DNA from: Piscicola geometra
Lineage: Eukaryota; Annelida; Clitellata; Hirudinida; Piscicolidae
Length of the DNA: 64,000 nt
Direction: 5' to 3'
Assembly: GCA_943735955.1 (NCBI GenBank)
Contig: OX030956.1
Span: 8,023,105 to 8,087,104 of the forward strand
The translations under genes were made by a program, and so were the position numbers. The notes under the pieces are model-generated. The model was not told the DNA's origin. It did not search any database and saw nothing but the letters and a program-made list of their open reading frames with translations. Position 1 is the first letter of the stretch; each line of letters starts with the position of its first letter. Below are positions 43,373 through 64,000 of this stretch, piece after piece.

Positions 43373-43580
43373 GGAAGGGTATAATCATAGATTTCAAAAT
43401 TTCAAAACGCCCACTTAGGACATGATTAACACTAAAAATATAAGAAGTTGAAAAAAATATTGTTTCATGTCAAAACCCCCCCCCCTCACCCGCGATTGAA
43501 AAAAAACACACAAAATGGGAGATGTTATACCTTTTATTAACTAGAAAAACACATTTTTTTAAACTTTTTAACACTATTTT
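43373..43580 (-). repeat. Dispersed repeat family E, minus copy
   Basis: Its reverse complement shares GTGTGTTTTTCTAG, AATCGCGGGTG, GACATG, GTGTTAATCA and TTTTGAAATTTTGAAATC then GATTAT, in the same order, with 50.2-50.4 kb. It includes a run of C that is G-rich on the minus strand. The type is unknown. Confidence 0.55.
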
Positions 43581-43992
43581 GGTTTTTATTATATTTTAAT
43601 ATTTCTTTGTTGATATTTTCATTTATAATTTTTTTCTTTTCAGTGAAAGGATCATTTTTTGATTTCAACTTTCCCTCTAGTTAAGTTTTGACCGTTTTTT
43701 TTGCTTGACCCGTTGCTTTGAAGCCTCCGAAAGAAGGAATCTGTCCATCTCTAGGCTGCTGGCTCTTTTATGGGATGATGGGTCTACTGGCTGCATTCAA
43801 TTTACTAGTTTCTTTACCACACTGTCTCTTCATTCTAAGGTGAGTGTCATTGATTTCAGAAGCCTGCTCACTAATTGGGTACTCCATAGGTGAGGCCTCT
43901 TCATCAATGTCTTAGTCTCTTTTTTGCCTATCTTAAACCGTCTTGAGAAGGGGCTGCATAATAAAAATTAACTTATAATAATATTAATTATA

Positions 43993-44218
43993 ATGACAAG
44001 CATTATTATAGTGGCGAATAACCCGAATGGGCTTCCAGGCTATTTAGGCTGCATATTTTCATTTGCGCCTTTGGGTTACTAGGGCATTGGTTGCACTTGA
44101 ACCTATGATTTTTCATTATTGGTCAAACCGAGAGTCGTTGCCGACTCAGCTACCCGTTCACCCTCAGCTACCCGTTCACCCTCAGCTACCCGTTCACCCT
44201 CAGCTACCCGTTCACCCA
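43993..44218 (-). mobile_element. SINE family B copy with tandemly duplicated head
   Basis: The body is as at 20.6 kb. The 5' (A box) end is expanded into four copies of the 18 bp unit CAGCTACCCGTTCACCCT on the plus strand at about 44148-44218. Confidence 0.75.
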
Positions 44219-44983
44219 TAGACTTACTCAATGTGCTCAACTGCTGTCTTTAACACCCGAACTTGCTGTCTTTGTAAAATAACAGCCCACTGGATCCATT
44301 ATTTACTCAAGGTAGAGAAGAAACTCATTAAATCGGCTCCAAGGTTTGGCTGAGCTCAAGAGCCACCAGCTGAAGACACACGTCAAGTGCGTGTCCAACT
44401 ACACTTTTATTTTTCTATAACCGTTTATTTCCACCATAAAACTTTTTAAAACCTGATATATCCTTATATCCGTTTCAACCAATTGCAGAACTTTATTCAT
44501 GCCACTGCTGAAGCCCAGTGTAGTGTGGGCGGCACAAATATTTTTTTAAATATTATATTATATTAATTATTATATTAAGTAATCTTATTATTATAAAAAT
44601 TGAGTAAAATAAATTATCTAGTGATTTCTTTTTACTTGAAAACGCTGAAGCTTAAGCCTAAATCTTCGAATTAGTTTTTTGGGTGGGGGGTTTATAAAAA
44701 GTACCAGCTTCCAATAATAATTCTTCATGAAATAAGCTAGTAAACCATATTCCAAGTGGACGTAACGAATTTCCAATTATTCGATTTTTCGTCTACTTAT
44801 GCCCCCCCCCCTACCATGGAGGGGTAGTCTGTCGTAAATTGGGGCCTAGATGAACCCTGTCTGACAAGTAAACATCACTGAAGCTCAGAATCATGAAAGC
44901 TGGACTGCAGCATATGTGAATTATGGCGAGAAAGGCTGTCAAATAAAACAGTGAATCTTTTGTTTTTTTTAACTCACCATCAA

Positions 44984-45275
44984 TACCGTGAAATACCAAT
45001 GTATTCCCACACTTTTAAATCATTGTTTTTTTTATGTACAAAAATACAAATTTTTTTTCAAACCCGAAAAAATACAAAATTGTTAAATATTGAAGTTCTT
45101 TGCTCATTATTCTTTCTACTCTTAGTCAAAAAAGTTAGGCATAATATAATTGAAACTCGTTTTAGAGTACTATCGTTCTTTTCTTAAATTTCCACCATAG
45201 GAATTTTTGTTTTTAGAATAAGAATTATTTATTAACAAAAATGATAGTGTCTGAACAATCTGGTGTTTTACGATA
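44984..45275. mobile_element. TACCGTAAAA MITE, copy 3
   Basis: It starts TACCGTGAAATACCAATGTA and ends with the inverse of TATCGTAAAACACCAGATTG. It is 292 bp long and shares ATTGTTTTTTTTATGTAC and TTTCCACCATAGGAATTTTT with copy 1. Confidence 0.6.
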
Positions 45276-45733
45276 CTTCAAATGCCCCAAGCATGGCAAG
45301 AACACCAATCAACCATGATCACCCTAGCAGACCACTGAAAATGTTTAATAATATTAAATGTTTAAAAAAACAAAAGTAAAAGTTAAAAATTAAATTCAAT
45401 ACAAATTAATATTGATCCCTGTCGAATACTCAAATGAGCCTCTTCTAACGTTTTATTGAGTGTGACTGCAAAGATTCGAAGTGAGTGGCAGGAGTCCGCA
45501 TGGCGACTCCGAAGAAACACACGTCACTCAATTCCTTCTTGTGTCTTCATGGCTTATGAAAAAGTTTCAAAATTATCACATTAAATGCCTTCATGAATAT
45601 GTTTTCATGCCTATTTTTCATGCGTGTTTTTCAGAATAAGCACTTTTTCCTCGCTTTGCAACTCGGCAAAATGCTCAAAGGCAATGGCAAGCTTGATGGA
45701 CCGACTTGACTTTTATAAATCTCTTCTTGGCAG

Positions 45734-45841
45734 CCAATCAGAGCGTTCATTAAATCATCACGTGCTCGAATAGAAAATACAAAGTTTTAGTAGGTGTCTA
45801 TCAGTGAACGTCACAAATCCATGCCTGTCCAGCTGACGTCA
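45734..45841. promoter_or_regulatory. Cluster of CCAAT box, E-box and CRE motifs
   Basis: Within 108 bp lie CCAAT (45734-45738, in the NF-Y-like context AGCCAATCAGAG), a palindromic E-box CACGTG (45759-45764) and a full CRE TGACGTCA (45834-45841), with a half CRE GAACGTCAC between. The spot is less AT-rich than its surroundings and lies 4.6 kb upstream of the PIK3C3 ATG. It could be a promoter or enhancer, but no transcript is visible. Confidence 0.35.
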
Positions 45842-46014
45842 TCAAAGTAATTCTCGTTTTTATTTATACTTTTTTCCTAACGAAAAATATTTTTCCAATA
45901 CGAATATACATGTCGAGAGTTCATTCGTGATTTCCTATTTAACGAAGTATTTATTTTTACGAGTAGATAAAAGTACATACTGGCTTATGATGTAAAGGAG
46001 GTTGACAAAGATGG

Positions 46015-46150
46015 AGAGAAGGTGATGGAGGAAGTGATGATGATTAAGTGATAATGGTGAGGTGATGATGAGGAAGTGATAATAGTGAAGTAAGTGAAGT
46101 GGTGATGATAGAGTGATGACAATCGCGTGATGATGATAAAGTGATGGTTC
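46015..46150. repeat. Degenerate GTGATGA repeat
   Basis: Irregular units of GTGATGATGA and GTGATAATAGTGAAG run on the plus strand. No coding sense is supported. Confidence 0.8.
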
Positions 46151-46375
46151 TGCAACCTTTATGCTTCAGTCAATTTTTCGCTCACTTCATTTGGACGTTC
46201 CAAATGTTATTAATCTTTTTTATCATAAATATCATACTTTTTTTAATAGAAAAATCTAACTTCTACATAATTTTAAAATAAAACTAAAAAAATTTTTAAT
46301 GATATGAAGTTTGAAAGGGCAATGCCAAAAAATGTTTGAATGACCATTAATTCACATATGTCATATGCAGTAAAC

Positions 46376-46765
46376 TAGGGATGGCTACAGAATCAAAACT
46401 CAGAACCCGGGTAAACGAAAAACTTAATTTGTGCGCATTTTAAAGCGTGCTGCTTTTTTCTAATTTTGCATTTAACTTTTTAAGACTTTTTAAAAAAACA
46501 TAATATAATTTAAATTTTTAATTTCTTATTTTACATAATATAATGTATCTTATCCTTGAGTTTAAAAATGGCTTTTCGTAGTTAAAATCTTTCAAAATCT
46601 TATGAAACCAGGAAGAAAAATTATTGATTGAAATTTAATTCATTGTTAACATTGAAAAAATTATTTTATATTTCCAATTTTGTTATACCTACAATTTGTT
46701 TAACCATCTAGGTTAAATATTTCCGGGTACCTGATCCGTTAAACGGTCTCCCGTTACAATCCGTT
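46376..46765. mobile_element. Possible hAT-like MITE remnant
   Basis: TAGGGATGGCTA, then AACCCGGGTAAACG, at the left and TTCCGGGTACCTGATCCGTT at the right are in the style of hAT termini. The ends do not match cleanly and no 8 bp duplication was found. Confidence 0.3.
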
Positions 46766-48870
46766 ACAAACAGCCCCTCAAACACAATGATTTGATTCAT
46801 TCATTTTTATGTATATACGATTTCCCTTTTTTACTTCTATTCTATTTCCGCCCGTATTTACGATTTTCCACCCTTCCATTTTTTCCATCCGTTTCTTTTC
46901 CAAGCGCTTCATTATTCTTCCATCAAACCAGCACTCCATCACACTTCTCCATTCATAGCACTTCCACCTCAGTGGTTTGAATCCATTCTCATTCAATACG
47001 ATCACGTCAACTCCTTACTACGTATTTAAGCTGATATTCATAAATCATACTCGTTTGTAAACTTCAAATCAGCCTCATGTAATTGTATGTTTTTTATGTA
47101 TTTGTTTTTTCCTATTTTTTCATGTGTTTGTTTTGGACTTTAGTTTTCCTTATTTTTTATGTGTGTGTTTTTTTATGTATTTTTTTGCGTGTGTTGGTAT
47201 CTATGTGTTATTTATGTGTTTATGTATGAGTCTCCATTGCTAGATTGCAGTAGAAAAATCCAACTAGACTGTAAGAGCAATCACTTGTTATTGTGATCAG
47301 GCAGTTTAATAAAACTGACTCATAAAACCATGCAAGCTTATAGCTACTTTCAATCGAAAACTGCCCCTCACGCCAACTCTGCATTTTTTTTCCTAGACAG
47401 AAATTACAAAAACCTCCAGCTCATCAAAGACATCAAAAAATCACAAAAACAAACTGTAATCACACACATCTTTGCACACAAAAACACACTCGCAGAAACA
47501 GAAAACTCATGAAGGGCGGGATTAGAGGAAAAAACTGCTTTACATATAAATTAGAGGCTGCAGTGGTGAGTGACAAGCTGATGCTCACAAGTCAATGTGA
47601 CCCAATTGGATCAGCTCTTTCCAAATGTCATTTGTTTTTTGCTTTTTAGAACCTTTGATGACTTGCGAGAATATTTTTTCTTAATTTTCTAGAATAAATG
47701 TTATAAATCTATTTTTTATGCATTCATTTTAATTTTCTTACATTTAGGTTCACATCTTAGGCTATTTCTGTATAAAATACCTACCATTTATCAAATCTGC
47801 TGAACTACCGCGTCTTGGCTGAGTTGTAGGCGACGATAAATGGTCATATAGAAACACAAAAGCGGTTCAACACCTCTGTGCTCTGTGGCATCTATTCATC
47901 GATGTTTAAATAATGCAATGCCTGTTGCAGCTTCGTAAGCTTTACTGACTCAGGCTCTGAGATAAAAACAAATATGGAACACATATATTACTTGTATAAC
48001 TGGTTGGCTTAAAAGAAAAAATAGATTTAAAAAATCAAATTTTAAAAATATCGCACAGTTTCAACCAACGAGAGCTGACCAATTCATACTCCCTTACATT
48101 CGCTAAAAATGAAAACGATTTTTTGTCACATTTTTTGAGCGAGTGAAAGCGAGCCTGCATGGGCCTTTAAGTTGATTAGAAGTTGATTAGATTATTGATC
48201 AATGTAGACATTTTTTCATTGCGATTTTTTAAGGGCGATTCTTTTATGCGATTTTTCAAATGCGGTTTTTAAGTTGATTAGAAATATAATCAATGTAATA
48301 AAAAGTTTGTCAAAATTGTTGAAAAAGGGGTTTTTTTAATATTAAAAAAAGTATATTTTGTCCAAAGTCGGGTTTTGTGATGTCTATTTAGTTTCTAAGT
48401 TTGTGAGAGTGAGCATGCATTGGTCACCTCTCTCTGGTTAGAATTTTAGATTGAGCGAACGAGCATTTAGTGGTTTATTAGAATTTGATCAATTTATAAC
48501 TTTTTTGTATGATTTTTTATCATTTAATTTTATTTACGGTGATTTTGTCCATATACCAGTGAATTAATGCTCAAACGTTTGCAAAAAATATATTTTTTTT
48601 TACAATTGAGAGGATGAGTGAGGAAGAAAACGAAGATTGGTAGAGACGAAAGAGTGTCGACCACAGCAGTTAGTGCACAAAGAAAGTATAATTATTGTAT
48701 CAAGCTAAGGTTTTTTTATGAAGTTACCAATTAACAAGTTTTTTTTAACATTTTAAATAGTGGATTTAACCTAGGAAAAGATCCGCATAAACACACAAAA
48801 ACGAGACGATGCCACAGGATGAAAAGAAGTCTCATGAACTCCACTTAGAAGCGCCACTGCTTTTCTTTTT
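46766..48870. other. Intergenic, nothing firm
   Basis: Unique AT-rich sequence. An ATG at 48614 (MSEEENEDW then stop) was considered and rejected as a PIK3C3 start. Confidence 0.5.
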
Positions 48871-49070
48871 GAGCGAGTGAGTTAGCTTAGATGGTAAGTC
48901 GTTGAACCTGCAACTTAAAGGTCGCCAGTTCGAATCCCTGTTGAGCCAACCATGAGCTATCCTATACCTAGTGTGTATGATGCGATGTTTCACGACGTAT
49001 GTCATGTGAGGGATGCCTCAGTTGCATGCCTTGGCGCTTTATAAATATGCATATTAATTTAATTTAATTA
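48871..49070 (+). mobile_element. tRNA-derived SINE family A, copy 3
   Basis: The A box region is GTTAGCTTAGATGG and the B box AGTTCGAATCCC, followed by the family body and CCTTGGCGCTTTATAAATAT, ending in an (AATTT)-like tail. The B box is closest to consensus here, so this copy may be the least decayed at the head. Confidence 0.8.
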
Positions 49071-50204
49071 ACTGTTTTCTTTTTCAACATTGAAGTTTGT
49101 GTAACCTAATTCTAACCTACTTCGCAACCTATTGAGAAAATAATAAAATGTTTGCTTCGATTAGCTTTGAGAATTTGGAAAAAGAGTGGTGAAAGGGTTT
49201 TGTGAGCGCGTAAGAATGTTTTATTCAAAATGTGGGATTTTGGGACTTTTAGAGACGTCTGCTGAATGATTATGAAGGATTAATGGCCTGACAGCAGAGT
49301 CTCAAACACGTCCGAAAAAACATGATTAATGGCCGAGTGACAAAGACATCGGTCGAACAAGGCACGTAACTTGCATGAGGACGTATGCAACAATATTGGA
49401 CGGCATTTTGGTGAGAGTCATAAATTAATGTTGCCTATGCACATTTGTTGCCACTTTCATAAATCTCACATCTCTAATGGGCAGCCTTCTGCCTGCCACC
49501 AAGAGATTTATAAGCATGTGTCTTGCATAAAAGTCGTGCGCACAGATCAGCGTTTTTCATGCTGTTGAATGCACCGATCTGTGACGTCATAGTTTATGTA
49601 GCTATTTATTTCTTTGATTAGAAATATAGGAAGATTTGAGAGTGCGTGTTTTTGTGGCCTTGCAAAATATCTGTTACAGAGGTCAGCATTCACTTCCTGA
49701 AATTTCTTATTTGGTTTTCCATCGTGCATTTAATGCCTCTGAATATAATTTCAATAGAATGGATGCATGGATGAATAAAGGAAGGGATTGATGCCTGGAT
49801 TAACGATTAAATGGATGGTTGGAAGGACGTTACTAAAATCTAATTACCAAGCTTTTACAAAAAAATCTTTCAATAAAAACATATCGAGGTTCCAAAGAAA
49901 TCCCACTTTTTCATAGTCGTGGTTTTATGTGGAGCAGCTAGTAAGAAAACTTCATTTCAGAATCGTTCCATCACGCTTCCAGTCGTTACAATGCTTATCT
50001 CCCTCGAGTGGTAAAACACTAAAAACCCTTTTCTGCAAGCGTTTACTCTACTGAAACAATATTATCAGCGCACTATTTCATGTATTTTTGTCTAGGTTGT
50101 TGAGCCGCATAGTTTTGATAGTTTCAGTTTTTAGTTGTTTTTATAGATTTACTATTTTATATAGAAAAAAAAGTTGAATTAAGAAGACAATTTTTTAAAC
50201 TCTA
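49071..50204. other. Upstream region of PIK3C3
   Basis: It contains the CRE inverted repeat at 49541-49589 and otherwise unique sequence. It probably holds the promoter. No TATA box or transcription start can be called with confidence. Confidence 0.4.
49541..49589. promoter_or_regulatory. Inverted repeat with a CRE site upstream of PIK3C3
   Basis: CACAGATC at 49541-49548 is matched by GATCTGTG at 49576-49583, and the second arm runs into a perfect CRE TGACGTCA at 49582-49589. It lies 0.9 kb upstream of the PIK3C3 start codon, a reasonable promoter distance. Function is inferred only from the motif. Confidence 0.35.
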
Positions 50205-50395
50205 GAAATTTTGAAACAAGTGTGTTTTTCTAGGAAAGGTTTAAAATCTCGTTTTTTTACAATCTCGGGTGGGAAATGCCTATTTTGGACATGCAAAAAT
50301 AATATTGGCGTCAAATGTATGGTTTGTGTTAATCAATTTCTGAGTAGACTCTGAAATTTTGAAATCGATGATTATTCCTCCCCCTATATATCTTT
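50205..50395 (+). repeat. Dispersed repeat family E, plus copy
   Basis: It shares ordered blocks with the inverted copy at 43.4 kb (GTGTGTTTTTCTAG, AATCTCGGGTG, GGACATG, GTGTTAATCA, TGAAATTTTGAAATC, GATTAT). It ends about 95 bp before the PIK3C3 ATG, so it probably supplies promoter or 5'UTR sequence. Confidence 0.55.
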
Positions 50396-50488
50396 ATTCC
50401 ATCCCTAATATAAATAAATAAAGTTGTACTTCAAGATTAACTTTTAGTTGAAAATCAAATACAATAGGTTCTTTAACAATTTTTTAAA

Positions 50489-64000
<13,512 letters not shown>

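Noticed and set aside
43705..43893. 62-codon frame MTRCFEASERRN on the plus strand
   Set aside because: Somewhat balanced composition but no family match, no splice support and no repeat partner in the window.
48614..48727. ATG with MSEEENEDW as PIK3C3 exon 1
   Set aside because: Stop after nine codons. The frame from exon CDL runs back to ATG at 50489 with a perfect N-terminal match, so no upstream coding exon is needed.

Overview
This is a stretch of an invertebrate animal genome, strongly AT-rich and very rich in simple tandem repeats. The evidence for a metazoan is a many-exon gene with GT-AG introns, two or more tRNA-derived SINE families, non-LTR retrotransposon fragments, and MITE and piggyBac remains. 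I cannot fix the phylum. The protein is close to animal VPS34 in every exon, and the repeat load would suit a crustacean, mollusc or similar lineage, but that is inference.

Bases 1 to about 50,400 are a gene-poor, AT-rich region. I see no convincing protein gene there. It holds three giant microsatellites: a (TTGA)n array of about 757 bp at 6.85 kb, an (ACT)n array of about 900 bp at 37.8 kb, and a (GT)n array of about 1 kb at 41 kb. It also holds scattered transposable-element debris. This includes SINE family A (29.5, 38.9 and 48.9 kb), SINE family B (20.6, 30.1 and 44.0 kb, minus strand), decayed LINE reverse-transcriptase pieces (19.6 kb minus, 39.3 kb plus) and a retroposon 3' end with hairpin and GATT tail (21.3 kb). 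A TACCGTAAAA-ended MITE family lies at 25.2, 27.1 and 45.0 kb, and a repeat pair lies in opposite orientations at 43.4 and 50.2 kb.

Bases 50,489 to 63,445 hold 25 consecutive coding exons of PIK3C3/VPS34, the class III phosphatidylinositol 3-kinase of endosomal sorting and autophagy, on the plus strand. The ATG, C2 domain, helical domain and nearly all of the kinase domain are present. Only the last exon or exons, about 45 C-terminal residues, lie beyond the right edge. I assembled the exons by hand; reading frame and splice sites agree throughout, with one uncertain joint between exons 13, 14 and 15.

The PIK3C3 introns are unusual. Many are made largely of CAC/CAT, GAT/GGT or longer minisatellite repeats that run up to the 3' splice sites. 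Similar low-complexity sequence occurs inside the coding exons: a run of 8 Thr, a His/Gln-rich stretch, and a Gln-rich insertion in the kinase N-lobe. Intron 15 carries a 1,400 bp decayed piggyBac element with intact TTAA flanks. Intron 11 begins inside a tiny TIR hairpin that covers its own 5' splice site.

I found no clearly new biological system. The most interesting signals are repeat and transposon invasion of an essential gene, and the structures of the SINE and MITE families.
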